64,000 bases of DNA from Thalassotalea algicola (GCF_012932965.1 NZ_JABBXH010000004.1:522804-586803); one strand, 5' to 3'; numbered from the stretch's first letter, positions 43,804 through 54,122 are shown. Program-made: numbers and translations. Notes: generated from the sequence alone by a model not told the origin.

Positions 43804-45930
43804 TTACAGTGACCAAACAAAAGTAGCCGAATAATTAGCTGGAGCGGCATAAAACCCTTGTGCCCAATATAAGCTAGTTAAATATTTTTCATCGGTTATA
43901 TTGTTAGCATTAACACTAAGTGAAATCTGTTCGGTAACTTGATAACGAGCCATTAAACCGACAACGGCATAGGCATCTTGCTTAGTGATAATTTCTTCGC
44001 CAGCATTTTCAAATCCTTCTCCAACAATACCTTGCATGCGAGAAATATCATCTTGCCAACGTATATTCATACCCAAAGTCAGCCCTTCAATTTGCGGTAC
44101 GTTGTAGGTTGCAGCAAACTTAACAAGCATTTCTGGCGTATAGTCAGCAACATTAGCATCGATATCACTGTCAACATCAACATCGAAGCTTGTAAAGCCA
44201 ATACTGGTTTGGAGACCAGGCAAAATCTCACCCGCAATGTCTATTTCAAAACCAGCGCTTTCAACGCCATCAACAGCTTCGTAACGCTGCTCATCTGGCG
44301 CCATATTCGCTATCGCTTTTGCTAAGTTTTCCTGCTTAACTTCAAAATACGTTACCGATACTAAAGAGTTATTCCCAAACATTGAGGTCTTAATACCGAC
44401 TTCTTGGCTTTTGCCGGTAATGGGGTCTAGCACACTATCATTAACGTCTAGTTCGGTTTGCGAAATAAAAGTCTCTGTATAACCTGCATATGCCACAGTG
44501 TCTTCATTGATTTGATAAACACCACCAACATATGGAATAAACTCATCATCACTTGCATCTTGAGCTACACCATAAGAATCACCTTTAACTTCCCAGTCGT
44601 TTTGACGGCCACCCACTGTTACATGTAAATCATCAGTTACATTTAATCTTGAAGTGAAATAAATAGCATTTTGATCACGCTCCAAATCAGAACCAGTTTC
44701 ACCATCGGCAAATACTGGTCGAGGTGTGCTGCCGTTCCACTGAGGAAGTGGAAGCATTATTGGAAATCCGGCTCCCGTAGAGAAGTCATAAAGCGATTGC
44801 TCTTTACCTTCCATAGATGAATGGTTAGCACCAACAACAAACTCATGCTCACGACCAAACAATTCAAACTCACCCGTTAAGTAGACATCTACTAAATCAT
44901 GTTTGTCATCGTTGTCGTACTCGCTTGCGTAACCTAATAAGCCTAACTCAGTTGTTTTATCTGGCGTACCATAAACATAAAATAGTTCAGTATCTTCGTT
45001 AGTCTCTTTACGTGAGTATGTGCCACGCAAGTTCCAGCCATTATCAAACACATGACTAATTTCAAACACCGCGTTTTCTTTGGTGATATCCCAGTAAGAC
45101 CAATCTGCCGAAGTATTAGTTGATTCATCATAATCGGTCGCAGAGCCATCTGTATAAAATAACGGGTTAGCGCCCCAGTTATTACCTGTCGCTTCGCTGT
45201 CATTAACCGCATAGCTCAAAGACACATCTGTAGCGCCAGTGAGTTTATGTTGCAAAAATATATAGTAAATATTCTTTTGCGGCTCATACCTATCTAAATA
45301 AGACTCAGAATCTTGAGCAACAATCACAGCTCGCGCAGCGGTATTTTCAGTAAAATTGTAGCTAGCATCGAATGCTAAGCGTTTATCGCTCCAACTACCT
45401 ACCGTGCCAGAAAATGTGAATGAATTTTCTACTGTTGGTCGTTTACGAATAAAGTTCACCGTCGCCGATGGGTTGCCAACACCTGTCATTAAACCATTAG
45501 CACCACGAATAACTTCAATACGGTCGTAAATAGCAGTATCTTCATCAGCATGATTGTTACCCGAACTTAATGGCAGGCCTACGCCATCCACTTGGAAATT
45601 CGTTACATCGAAACCGCGTGCAGTGTAGTAAGTACGGTCAGTTTCAATTCGTTCGACATTAATACCTGTTGCTGTATCAAGCACAGAATCAATGTCATTA
45701 AGTTTAAAGTCTTTCATCTGACTTTCAGTAATAACCGACACAGATTGAGGAATATCTTTGATGTCTAACTCTAAGCGAGACGCACCACTGGCACTATGTG
45801 CGTTATACCCTTCAAGATATGTACCTTTAACTTCAATAACTTCAAGGTCTGATAATTTGGCGTCATCTGCATAAACACTTAAGGTACTTAGCATCGCTAA
45901 TACCAAAGACGAATACGATAATTTACTCAC
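43804..45930 (-). CDS. TonB-dependent siderophore receptor
   Basis: The 708-residue receptor has a signal peptide (residues 1-21) and a TonB box region, LEVIEVKGTY. A siderophore-receptor plug follows (LDIKDIPQSVSVIT, DYxxRGF-like YYTARGFDVTNFQVDG, and VIRGANGLMTGVGNPSATVNFIRKRP). The barrel ends YSATFVWSL with a terminal aromatic/Leu. This is the FhuE/FpvA-like group for ferric hydroxamate or mixed siderophores. The ligand is not readable. A Fur box lies 244 bp upstream of its start, and four membrane-protein genes follow in the operon. Confidence 0.93.
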   Translation of the reverse strand: MSKLSYSSLVLAMLSTLSVYADDAKLSDLEVIEVKGTYLEGYNAHSASGASRLELDIKDIPQSVSVITESQMKDFKLNDIDSVLDTATGINVERIETDRTYYTARGFDVTNFQVDGVGLPLSSGNNHADEDTAIYDRIEVIRGANGLMTGVGNPSATVNFIRKRPTVENSFTFSGTVGSWSDKRLAFDASYNFTENTAARAVIVAQDSESYLDRYEPQKNIYYIFLQHKLTGATDVSLSYAVNDSEATGNNWGANPLFYTDGSATDYDESTNTSADWSYWDITKENAVFEISHVFDNGWNLRGTYSRKETNEDTELFYVYGTPDKTTELGLLGYASEYDNDDKHDLVDVYLTGEFELFGREHEFVVGANHSSMEGKEQSLYDFSTGAGFPIMLPLPQWNGSTPRPVFADGETGSDLERDQNAIYFTSRLNVTDDLHVTVGGRQNDWEVKGDSYGVAQDASDDEFIPYVGGVYQINEDTVAYAGYTETFISQTELDVNDSVLDPITGKSQEVGIKTSMFGNNSLVSVTYFEVKQENLAKAIANMAPDEQRYEAVDGVESAGFEIDIAGEILPGLQTSIGFTSFDVDVDSDIDANVADYTPEMLVKFAATYNVPQIEGLTLGMNIRWQDDISRMQGIVGEGFENAGEEIITKQDAYAVVGLMARYQVTEQISLSVNANNITDEKYLTSLYWAQGFYAAPANYSATFVWSL

Positions 45931-46173
45931 TTTTTTCCCTTATATAGGTGCGTTTGATTAACCGTGTTAACCAATATTTTTTAATTATTAATCGTGTGCC
46001 CTCACGTTTGTGCTTTGTTTGTATTGTTGAGTTGTCAATGAACCAATGCTCACTGCGCGCATCTTTGAAGCACCAAAGGCTTTCATCCAAGCAGTTCTGA
46101 CGTATTTATCCAACAATTAAAATGCGCGCATTTTAACCACTGGATGAACTAACCAAACAACAAACACGCAAAT

Positions 46174-46192
46174 GATAATGATTTGCATTATC
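46174..46192. promoter_or_regulatory. Fur box
   Basis: GATAATGATTTGCATTATC matches the 19-bp Fur consensus at 16 positions. It lies in the 407-bp divergent region (45931-46337) between the receptor operon and the GloA-like gene. Iron-repressed expression of the receptor operon follows by analogy. I see no other feature in this gap. Confidence 0.8.
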
Positions 46193-46337
46193 ATTGTAAA
46201 TAGCGATTTAAAATTTATTTAATTAGCAATTTGAAGTAAAAGTCTTTTCTCTTTTATAAGTGTGTTCAGCTGCGATTATTAGCGGAAGTTTATGTATAAT
46301 GTCGCCACTAAAATATTCATCAGGATTAGGTCTAGTT

Positions 46338-46754
46338 ATGAAACTACTACACACTATGGTTCGAGTGCTTGATGTCGATGCATCATTACATTTTTACTGC
46401 GATTTATTAGGGTTAGAACAAACCTCTCGACGAGACTTTGAAAAAGGTCGGTTTTCACTTATTTTTTTAAAAGCCCCACAAAGCGAACACGAAATTGAGC
46501 TTACTTGGAACTGGGACGAGAAAGAGGCCTATTCTGATGGCAGAAATTTCGGTCATATCGCTATGCGCGTAGAAAATATCTACGACATTTGTCAAAGATT
46601 AATGGATGCTGGCGTGGTGATTAACCGCCCTCCTCGTGATGGTCATATGGCTTTTGTTCGTTCGCCAGATGGTATTTCGATAGAGTTGTTACAAGATGGC
46701 TACTTAGATCCGAAAGAGCCTTGGGCAAGCATGGAAAATACTGGCTCTTGGTAA
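46338..46754 (+). CDS. gloA: GloA-like VOC-family lactoylglutathione lyase
   Basis: From the ATG at 46338 the product is 138 residues, close to E. coli GloA (135), and opens MKLLHTMVRVLDVDASLHFY as glyoxalase I does. A longer frame from 46260 adds 26 unconserved residues. Candidate metal ligands are His5, Glu in EIELTWNW, His in FGHIAMRV and Glu in SIELLQ. Glyoxalase I isomerises the methylglyoxal-glutathione hemithioacetal. Some residues differ from classical GloA, so a related VOC enzyme is possible. Confidence 0.8.
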   Translation: MKLLHTMVRVLDVDASLHFYCDLLGLEQTSRRDFEKGRFSLIFLKAPQSEHEIELTWNWDEKEAYSDGRNFGHIAMRVENIYDICQRLMDAGVVINRPPRDGHMAFVRSPDGISIELLQDGYLDPKEPWASMENTGSW

Positions 46755-46780
46755 TACTGAATATTAGTAACGTTAGCAAT

Positions 46781-46807
46781 AAAAAAGGAAGCGTCTGCTT
46801 CCTTTTT
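46781..46807. terminator. Bidirectional rho-independent terminator
   Basis: GGAAGC-GTCT-GCTTCC is flanked by A-run and T-run. It sits between two convergent genes and serves both. Confidence 0.85.
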
Positions 46808-46826
46808 GTTATAAACAATCGAACTG

Positions 46827-47957
46827 TTATTTACGAAATTTATTAATTGCTTCGGTTAATGCGGCTAAACACAATGCAACATTTTCTTTTCGAGCCGCGA
46901 ATCCCATCAAGCCAATTCGCCAAGCATTACCAGCAAACTGACCTAACCCTGCACCTATTTCTAAATTAAACTCGTTAAGTAAGTATCCTCGTACTTGAGC
47001 ATCATCTAACCCATGAGGAATTTTAATGGTATTAAGTTGAGCTAATCGTTCAGATTTAGGCACGATAAACTCAATGTCCAAATCAGCTAAACCATCCGCC
47101 AATAATTGATGCATGTTTTTATGACGTTGCCAGCTATTTTCCAAGCCTTCTTCTTTAAGCATTAATAATGATTCATGCATAGCATACAAAGAGTTTACCG
47201 GAGCTGTATGGTGGTAAGCTCGCTTACCTTCCCCTGACCAATAGCCCATTACTAGTGACTGATCTAAAAACCAACTTTGCACCGGCACATTTCGCGCTTT
47301 TAATTTTTCAATTGCACGTTCGCTAAAGCTAACCGGTGATATACCTGGCACACATGATAAACACTTTTGGCTACCTGAATAAATAGCGTCAATACCCCAT
47401 TCATCCACCTTAAGTTCACTACCTCCCAATGACGTCACGGCATCGACAATGGTTAAACAGTCATATTGGCGCGCTATGTCACACAAAGTTTTAGCATCTG
47501 AACTTGCACCAGTAGATGTTTCAGCGTGAACAAAAGCAACAATTGATGCTTCAGGGTGTTGTTTAAGTGCATCTTCAAGTTTTTGTGGCTCTACCGCTCT
47601 TCCCCAGTCAGACTCAACAGTAACTAACTTAGCGCCAATTCGCTGGACATTTTCAATCATGCGCGCGCCAAATACACCGTTGCGACAAACAACAACCGTA
47701 TCTTCAGGTGTTACTAAGTTTACAAAACATGCTTCCATGCCCGCTGAGCCCGGAGCTGATAAAGCAATGGTATAAGGATTTTGTGTTTGAAAAGCGTATT
47801 GCAGTAATAATTTCACCTCATCCATCATCGCCACAAAGCTTGGATCAAGGTGACCGATAGTTGGTCTTGATAAAGCAGATAATACTCGAGCACTTACATC
47901 AGAAGGGCCTGGTCCCATAAGCGTGCGCTGAGGAGGAATAAAAGAAGAAAAACTCAT
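46827..47957 (-). CDS. Class V aminotransferase (alanine-glyoxylate/serine-pyruvate type)
   Basis: The 376-residue PLP enzyme opens FIPPQRTLMGPGPSDVSARVLSALSRP (GPGP motif), with SAPGSAGMEACFVNL at the cofactor phosphate site. The Schiff-base lysine lies in SGSQKCLSCVPG (about residue 199). The sequence resembles alanine-glyoxylate and serine-pyruvate aminotransferases, which convert glyoxylate to glycine. It ends against the terminator at 46781 and stands alone. Confidence 0.88.
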   Translation of the reverse strand: MSFSSFIPPQRTLMGPGPSDVSARVLSALSRPTIGHLDPSFVAMMDEVKLLLQYAFQTQNPYTIALSAPGSAGMEACFVNLVTPEDTVVVCRNGVFGARMIENVQRIGAKLVTVESDWGRAVEPQKLEDALKQHPEASIVAFVHAETSTGASSDAKTLCDIARQYDCLTIVDAVTSLGGSELKVDEWGIDAIYSGSQKCLSCVPGISPVSFSERAIEKLKARNVPVQSWFLDQSLVMGYWSGEGKRAYHHTAPVNSLYAMHESLLMLKEEGLENSWQRHKNMHQLLADGLADLDIEFIVPKSERLAQLNTIKIPHGLDDAQVRGYLLNEFNLEIGAGLGQFAGNAWRIGLMGFAARKENVALCLAALTEAINKFRK

Positions 47958-48157
47958 ACCAATATCTCTAAAAAAGCAATTTCGATTGAAGGCACTTTAC
48001 CATGCTGGCTACTCATCACCTAAATCAATCAAAAATATACATAACATTCATATAATTTATTTATATCGATTATGTAATATTGACGATTTGCTCATGGTTA
48101 AGTTACTGGCATAATAAGTGCTATCAAGCTAAGCAGTTATTTGAGCTAAGAAAAATA

Positions 48158-49498
48158 ATGAAAAATATAACGTTACCTATTCTATTTTCTGTAGTGTCCG
48201 CATTTTACGTGCACATTGCGACAACGAATACAGCTACCGCAGCCACAATGCCATTGCAATCCATTACGCAAGACATGGAGTTTCTTGCAAGCGATCAATT
48301 AAAAGGACGTAAGGTGTTTACACCAGAGATAGATAAAGCTGCCGGTTACATTGCCAGCCGCTTTAAGCAAGTAGGTCTTAAAACTTTTAAAACAAGTTAC
48401 AAACAAAATTTTTCCATTTTCTCAATAACGCCAATGCTTTCAAAGCTTTCGCTTAACGGTGTAGATATTCCTGATGAAAAAATTGCCGTAGCTACTACCG
48501 CAAGAAACTTCATTTGGGATAAAGAAAGTGAAGTAAACAAACATGTCATTGGTGAAAATGACGACCTTAGCGCTGCATTAGCAAAAATAAATTTAGCCGG
48601 TGGTGAACACTTGGTTGTTGTTCATCACAAGCATGAAAAGCTTTTTAACCGTTATAAAAAGTTTTTTGAGCGTGGATTAACTAAGTTAGATGATAGCAAT
48701 ACGGGCACACTTGTTTTAGTGCTGAACAACAGTTCACAAATATTTAAATTCGACATTGAGTCAGGTTCAACAGTTACCAATAAGAAACTCACCAATGTAA
48801 TTGGTGTGTTACCGGGCAAGACACTCCCACATGAAGTGGTGCTCTTTTCTGCACATTATGACCACTTAGGTACTAAGTTAACTAAAGAGCAAACCCTTGA
48901 CCAAGACGTTATATACAATGGCGCTGACGACAACGCCTCTGGTGTTACTGGCATATTGAACCTAGCTCAGTATTATACCCGCCAAAACAATAATGCTCGC
49001 ACGCTAATATTCGCAGCATTTACCGCAGAAGAAGTTGGCGGTTACGGTTCTAAGTATTTTTCTAGTCATTTACCATCAGAAAACGTGATCGCCATGATTA
49101 ATTTAGAAATGATTGGTAAAGAGTCTAAATTTGGTGAAGGTCGACTTTGGATGACAGGTATAGAGCGTTCAAATTTAGCGACTATTATGAATAAAGCGTT
49201 AAGAGGTAAAACATTGCCTATCGAAAAAGACCCTTACCCAGAAGAGCAACTATTTTATCGTTCAGATAATGCAACACTTGCTCGCTTAGGTGTACCTGCT
49301 CATAGCTTTAGTACTGTTCAATTGAAACAAGATGAGCATTACCATTCTGTATCGGATGAATTTGGCACTATAAAGTTATCTTCATTAAAACAAGTGTTAG
49401 AGACTATTGCACGAGCAACAAAGCCGATTGTCTCAGGTAAAGCAACACCTACCCGTGTGGACACCAGCAAAGTAACACCTGACGGTAAGATTTATTAA
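48158..49498 (+). CDS. Secreted M28-family zinc aminopeptidase
   Basis: From the ATG at 48158 the protein has 446 residues and opens MKNITLPILFSVVSAFYVH with a signal peptide; an upstream start at 48080 adds an unlikely leader. The M28 core is seen in FSAHYDHLG, NGADDNASG and FAAFTAEEVGGYGS, giving the His, Asp, Glu-Glu ligand/catalytic set. YRSDNATLARLGVPAHSF and EHYHSVSDE supply the last ligands. It removes N-terminal residues from peptides in the periplasm or medium. It is monocistronic. Confidence 0.9.
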   Translation: MKNITLPILFSVVSAFYVHIATTNTATAATMPLQSITQDMEFLASDQLKGRKVFTPEIDKAAGYIASRFKQVGLKTFKTSYKQNFSIFSITPMLSKLSLNGVDIPDEKIAVATTARNFIWDKESEVNKHVIGENDDLSAALAKINLAGGEHLVVVHHKHEKLFNRYKKFFERGLTKLDDSNTGTLVLVLNNSSQIFKFDIESGSTVTNKKLTNVIGVLPGKTLPHEVVLFSAHYDHLGTKLTKEQTLDQDVIYNGADDNASGVTGILNLAQYYTRQNNNARTLIFAAFTAEEVGGYGSKYFSSHLPSENVIAMINLEMIGKESKFGEGRLWMTGIERSNLATIMNKALRGKTLPIEKDPYPEEQLFYRSDNATLARLGVPAHSFSTVQLKQDEHYHSVSDEFGTIKLSSLKQVLETIARATKPIVSGKATPTRVDTSKVTPDGKIY

Positions 49499-49505
49499 TC
49501 TATAA

Positions 49506-49540
49506 GGCATAGCTAGCACTGTTTAAATGTCAGCTATGCC
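49506..49540. terminator. Stem-loop after the M28 peptidase gene
   Basis: GGCATAGCT and AGCTATGCC form a 9-bp stem around a 17-base loop between two convergent genes. No strong T-run is present. Confidence 0.45.
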
Positions 49541-49554
49541 AGTTTGTCACCAGA

Positions 49555-50022
49555 TTATAATAAACTACAACGCATAAAGTGCTGCAGTTTATCGGTAGTT
49601 TCAATTTCAAAACCATTCTTCAAATAGAGATCTTTTGCAGGATTTTCCAACAATACATTCAAGGTTAACGAGATACCTTTTTCCCTAGCTTTTTTCTTAC
49701 AAACTTCGAGAACACTCTTTCCTATGCCATGGTTTTGGTAATTTGGAAGAATTTGAAACTGCCGAATGTGAAGCGCCGCATTTTCGATGCCCAACTTAAT
49801 CACCCCAACCGTATGGCCATTTACTTGTATTAAAAATGATTCTTCGAAGAATTCAAATACACGAGAGGTGTGCTGTTCATCCGACATTTTTATTCCTGCT
49901 TTAAATAAATGCTCGTCCATTGTTACTTTTCTTAGGTAGGTCAGAAACCCAACATCACTGTAACTGGCTTTTTTAAAGTGAATTTTTGATTTGTCAGTTT
50001 GCATAGACAATAGAAAAGCCAT
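49555..50022 (-). CDS. GNAT-family N-acetyltransferase
   Basis: The 155-residue acetyltransferase shows the acetyl-CoA signature QILPNYQNHGIGKSVLEVC (Q/R-x-x-G-x-G/A as QNHGIG). LTLNVLLENPAKDLYLKNGFE is the last motif. The acceptor substrate is unknown. The start could be one of two ATGs (50022 or 50004); the second gives a shorter N-terminus just before the folded domain. Confidence 0.82.
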   Translation of the reverse strand: MAFLLSMQTDKSKIHFKKASYSDVGFLTYLRKVTMDEHLFKAGIKMSDEQHTSRVFEFFEESFLIQVNGHTVGVIKLGIENAALHIRQFQILPNYQNHGIGKSVLEVCKKKAREKGISLTLNVLLENPAKDLYLKNGFEIETTDKLQHFMRCSLL

Positions 50023-50167
50023 CTGCTACAAATTTCGGCACAATATCGCGTATTTCAATTTTTGTTACAACCATTTATCTTATCTAATCGACTTTTTATC
50101 GACAGAGCATTGCAATATATAGCGAAATACAGGCAAACTCGTAAGGTTAAAATTTGAAGGAAATAAC

Positions 50168-52018
50168 ATGCAATTTAAAAAATCATTATTAGCATTAGCC
50201 ATGTCAGGCGTAATTCTATCTGGTTGTGGTAACGATTCTGCAACTAATAACAACACTGCAAGCAACGAAGCTCCGGTAGCAAAAGCAGAAGTAACAGCTC
50301 AGTCAGAATCAGAAAAAGCCAATATCTTATTTGATCAAATCTTTGATGAAGGTATTGATCGCAGCCCTATGATGCAAACCTACTTAGGCATCAAAAAAGA
50401 TTACGATAAGTGGAATGATATTTCTGAAGAAAATGCCTTAAAAGAACTAGAGATTACTAAAGCTGATCTAAAACGTATTCAGGCATTAGATGTAAGCAAA
50501 TTAGATAAGCAAACAGCGGTTAGTTACGCTTTATTAGAGCAAAATTTACAACAAGAAATTGATGATTTTAAATGGCGCCACCATAGCTACCCAGTAAACC
50601 AAATGTTCGGTTTACACTCGCAAGTACCGGCATTTTTAATCAATCAGCACAGCATTGCTGACGAAAAAGAAGCACAAGATTATATTTCACGTGTTAATGG
50701 CGCTAATACTTTAATTAACCAATTAATTGATGGCTTAAAGATTCGTGAAGAAAAAGGCATTATTGCTCCGAAATTTGTATTTGAACACGTACTGCGTGAT
50801 TCAAAAAACATCATTACCGGCGCGCCGTTTGCTGAAGGTGAAGACAGCCCTATCATGGCAGACTTTCGCAAGAAAGTTGCCAAATTAGAATTATCTGATG
50901 AGAAAAAAGCATCGTTAGTGGCGAATGTAGAAAAAGCCCTAAACGAGCAATTAAAACCAGCATACGAAGGGTTAATTACATATTTAGCAGAGCTTGAAAC
51001 TAAAGCCGACACTCGCGACGGTGCGTGGAAGTTCCCAGAAGGCGAAGCTTTCTTCAATAATGCATTAAACCGTACCACTACTACTGATTTAACTTCAGAA
51101 CAAATCCATGAAATAGGTTTAAGTGAAGTAGCACGTATTCATAATGAAATGCGTGAAATCATGAAGAAAGTAAACTTTGAAGGTGACTTAGCTGCATTCT
51201 TCGAATTTATGCGAAACGATAAGCAATTTTACTACAATGGAGATGAAGAAGGTCGTGCTCGCTACTTAACTGAAGCGACTGCAATGATCGATACGATGAA
51301 GACTCGTTTAGATGAGCTTTTCATTACTAAGCCTAAAGCAGATATGATTGTAAAAGCGGTGGAAGCATTCCGTGAAAAATCAGCAGGTAAAGCCTTCTAT
51401 CAACAACCAACACCAGATGGCTCTCGCCCAGGTGTTTACTACGCGAACCTTTACGATATGGAAGCAATGCCAACTTACCAAATGGAAGCGTTAGCTTACC
51501 ATGAAGGTATTCCAGGTCATCATATGCAAATTGCACTTAAGCAAGAACTTGAAGGCATTCCTAAATTCCGTAAATTTGGTCGTTACACAGCTTATACTGA
51601 AGGCTGGGGCTTATATTCAGAAATGATCCCTAAAGAAATCGGCTTCTACCAAGACCCCTATTCAGACTTTGGTCGTTTAGCAATGGAACTTTGGCGTGCA
51701 TGTCGCTTAGTGGTTGATACAGGTATACACACGAAGAAGTGGACACGTGACCAAGGTATTGAGTACTACGTAACAAATACACCAAATGCTAAGTCTGATG
51801 CAGTGAAAATGGTTGAGCGTCATGTAGTAATGCCTTCACAAGCAACAGCATACAAAATTGGCATGCTAAAAATCGTTGAATTACGTGAAATGGCTAAGCA
51901 AAAGTTAGGTGACAAGTTCGATATACGTCAATTCCACGATGTTGTTCTTAGCCAAGGCCCTGTACCACTAAACTTGCTAGAAAAAATGGTTAACGAATAT
52001 ATTGCCAAAAATAGCTAA
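50168..52018 (+). CDS. DUF885-family lipoprotein (putative metallopeptidase-like)
   Basis: The 616-residue protein has a lipobox (GVILSGC, Cys20) and an Asn/Ala/Glu-rich linker. A DUF885 domain fills the rest. MEALAYHEGIPGHHMQI supplies the HEGxPGHH metal-binding-like motif (about residue 450), and AYTEGWGLYSE is typical. DUF885 proteins resemble M3-type thermolysin-fold peptidases; the substrate is unknown. AAGGAAA precedes the ATG. A strong terminator follows at 52054. Confidence 0.9.
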   Translation: MQFKKSLLALAMSGVILSGCGNDSATNNNTASNEAPVAKAEVTAQSESEKANILFDQIFDEGIDRSPMMQTYLGIKKDYDKWNDISEENALKELEITKADLKRIQALDVSKLDKQTAVSYALLEQNLQQEIDDFKWRHHSYPVNQMFGLHSQVPAFLINQHSIADEKEAQDYISRVNGANTLINQLIDGLKIREEKGIIAPKFVFEHVLRDSKNIITGAPFAEGEDSPIMADFRKKVAKLELSDEKKASLVANVEKALNEQLKPAYEGLITYLAELETKADTRDGAWKFPEGEAFFNNALNRTTTTDLTSEQIHEIGLSEVARIHNEMREIMKKVNFEGDLAAFFEFMRNDKQFYYNGDEEGRARYLTEATAMIDTMKTRLDELFITKPKADMIVKAVEAFREKSAGKAFYQQPTPDGSRPGVYYANLYDMEAMPTYQMEALAYHEGIPGHHMQIALKQELEGIPKFRKFGRYTAYTEGWGLYSEMIPKEIGFYQDPYSDFGRLAMELWRACRLVVDTGIHTKKWTRDQGIEYYVTNTPNAKSDAVKMVERHVVMPSQATAYKIGMLKIVELREMAKQKLGDKFDIRQFHDVVLSQGPVPLNLLEKMVNEYIAKNS

Positions 52019-52053
52019 TAATAAAATTAGATAACCTAAACACGATCTAACAC

Positions 52054-52079
52054 AAAGGCCTCATAAGAGGCCTTTTTTA
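52054..52079 (+). terminator. Rho-independent terminator after the DUF885 gene
   Basis: AAAGGCCTC-ATAA-GAGGCCTTTTTT is a GC-rich stem with a T-run. Confidence 0.88.
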
Positions 52080-52140
52080 TTATGTATATAAACGCATTAT
52101 TTAGCTAAACTATTAAAGTTAAAATTAAAAATTTAGAAAC

Positions 52141-52731
52141 ATGAATAACTTAAATATTAAAAAACGTATTGTACTTACAGGTGGTCCTGGTGGCGGTAAA
52201 ACTACAGCCATAGACTTAATTCGTCGAGAATTTGCGGGCAAACTTGCAATCGTTCCAGAGTCAGCAACCATGATATTTAGTGGTGGTATTGAACGCGCAG
52301 CTAATGATGAAGTATTAAAAGCACAGCAAACGGCTATTTTTAACTTACAAAAGAATTTAGAAGATATTCAACGCGCAACCTACCCTGACTGTGTCATTCT
52401 CTGCGATAGAGGCACATTGGATGGATTAACGTATTGGCCAAGCAGTGATGAAGATTTTTTCGAGACAATGAATACTAGTCTAGAAGAAGAGTTTGCACGT
52501 TATGATGCTGTGATCTTTTTTGAAACGGCAGCTAAATCTGGGGAAAGCATACGCAGTAACAACCCCATAAGAACCGAGTCTGAGCATGCGGCTATCGAGT
52601 TAGATAATAAATTACAGCAAGTATGGTCTAAGCACCCTAACTTTAACTTAGTAAGCAGTTCAGAATCATTTATTCGAAAAGTAATGTTTGGCATCATGAC
52701 GGTAGAAAATGTTATCGGACAATATAAGTAA
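52141..52731 (+). CDS. P-loop AAA-type ATPase/kinase (NadR/Ttd14-like)
   Basis: The 196-residue protein has a Walker A motif GGPGGGKTT at residues 14-22 and a Walker B-like strand CVILCDRGTLDG. The fold resembles AAA_28/NadR-type nucleoside kinases and related GTP/ATPases. TYWPSSDEDFF follows the Walker B strand and may contact the substrate. No partner is adjacent. A nucleotide or nicotinamide-riboside-like phosphorylation role is only a family guess. Confidence 0.75.
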   Translation: MNNLNIKKRIVLTGGPGGGKTTAIDLIRREFAGKLAIVPESATMIFSGGIERAANDEVLKAQQTAIFNLQKNLEDIQRATYPDCVILCDRGTLDGLTYWPSSDEDFFETMNTSLEEEFARYDAVIFFETAAKSGESIRSNNPIRTESEHAAIELDNKLQQVWSKHPNFNLVSSSESFIRKVMFGIMTVENVIGQYK

Positions 52732-52847
52732 TTGTCCTTTAAGCAAAGCCAACCTCATAACATCAAAAAATTTAGTAAACAATTGATTATAGTTACATAA
52801 CTAGCTAACTTGGTTGCCAATAATAAAGTTAAATTACAGAGCACCTA

Positions 52848-54038
52848 ATGCGGTTATTTTCACATAAAACTAAACCCTATTTACTTATCACGTTAATTAT
52901 TTTTACCGTCATAATTACCCTAAATGTCGATAAAATAACTCGTTTGTACAGCGTTATCTTTCTATTTGATGAAGCTTCAATTGTTAATAATTTCTCTAAT
53001 ATGGATAAGGCATTTTTCAGTAAGCCTTTAACTAAAACTAAGAAAACTTATTCATTTGATCGATTGGCTAAGCCATTACCATCTACATTTCTGTATAAAG
53101 GTGAATCAATAGCCGTTAATAAATTTCTATCACGCAGAGCAACCACTGCGCTATTAGTGCTAAAAGACGACAAAATTACTTATGAAAATTATTTTTTAGG
53201 CACTACCGAAGTAGATAAACGAATTTCTTGGTCAATGGCAAAGTCATTTGTGTCAATCCTATTTGGTATGCAAGTAGATGCAGGGAAAATTGATATTGAA
53301 CAGCCAGTATCATTTTATCTACCCGAAATGAAAGGATCTGGCTATGCCGATGTCAAAATAAAACATGTTTTACAAATGTCTTCCGGCGTTAAGTGGGATG
53401 AAGATTACGCTGACTTTAATTCTGACATTAATAAAATGGGACGTGTTTTAGCTATCGGAGGGTCACTTGATGAAATGGCCTCTGAGTTGCAGAGTGAATC
53501 TACACCCGGACAAAAATTTCATTATGTCAGTATGGATACCCATGTTATCGGTATGATTATTCGCCGTGTATCCGGTAAGTCATTGGTAGAACTTCTCCAA
53601 CATGAAATATGGAACAAATTAGGTATGGAGAGCAATGCCAATTGGATTACTGACTCTCATGGCGTTGCATTTGCTTTAGGTGGCTTAAACGTAACGACAA
53701 GAGATTATGCTCGATTTGGTCTGCTATTATTAAACAAGGGCAATTGGCAGGGGCAGCAACTAGTGTCCGAGCAATGGATTAATGCAGCAACGACACCAAG
53801 TGCAGACTATTTGCATTCAGGACCTGAAAAACTAGGTTACGGCTACCAAATTTGGTTGCCGCCAGAAGCTCAACAAGGTGAGTTCTTCTTAGTTGGAGTC
53901 TACGGGCAGTATATTTATGTAAACCAAGCGGCCAATACTGTTATCGTAAAAAACAGCGCAGATAAAAAGTTTCAAGACGAAAGAAATTCAAAGCAAGAAA
54001 CTATTGCGTTCTTCCGTTCAGTTGTAGCATCGCAATGA
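52848..54038 (+). CDS. Membrane-anchored serine hydrolase (EstB/NylB-like)
   Basis: The 396-residue protein has an N-terminal hydrophobic anchor (residues 13-29). The S-x-x-K motif SMAK is at about residues 129-132. YVSMDTHVIG provides a Y-x-S motif, and LGYGYQIW and GVYGQYIYV are typical of the 6-aminohexanoate-dimer-hydrolase/EstB group. Substrates of this group vary (esters, cyclic amides). It is a single gene ended by the palindrome at 54074. Confidence 0.82.
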   Translation: MRLFSHKTKPYLLITLIIFTVIITLNVDKITRLYSVIFLFDEASIVNNFSNMDKAFFSKPLTKTKKTYSFDRLAKPLPSTFLYKGESIAVNKFLSRRATTALLVLKDDKITYENYFLGTTEVDKRISWSMAKSFVSILFGMQVDAGKIDIEQPVSFYLPEMKGSGYADVKIKHVLQMSSGVKWDEDYADFNSDINKMGRVLAIGGSLDEMASELQSESTPGQKFHYVSMDTHVIGMIIRRVSGKSLVELLQHEIWNKLGMESNANWITDSHGVAFALGGLNVTTRDYARFGLLLLNKGNWQGQQLVSEQWINAATTPSADYLHSGPEKLGYGYQIWLPPEAQQGEFFLVGVYGQYIYVNQAANTVIVKNSADKKFQDERNSKQETIAFFRSVVASQ

Positions 54039-54073
54039 TAATTAATACTTAAGCGTATTCAATTACATAAAAT

Positions 54074-54103
54074 AAAAAGCCACTTCAATTGAAGTGGCTT
54101 TTT
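54074..54103. terminator. Bidirectional rho-independent terminator
   Basis: A perfect 30-bp palindrome with AAAAAGCCACTTC as one arm and T-runs on both sides lies between two convergent genes. Confidence 0.88.
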
Positions 54104-54122
54104 AAATACGTTCTAACAATAA

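Noticed and set aside
46260..46337. Upstream extension of the GloA-like protein
   Set aside because: The extra 26 residues are not glyoxalase-like, and the ATG at 46338 restores the family N-terminus.
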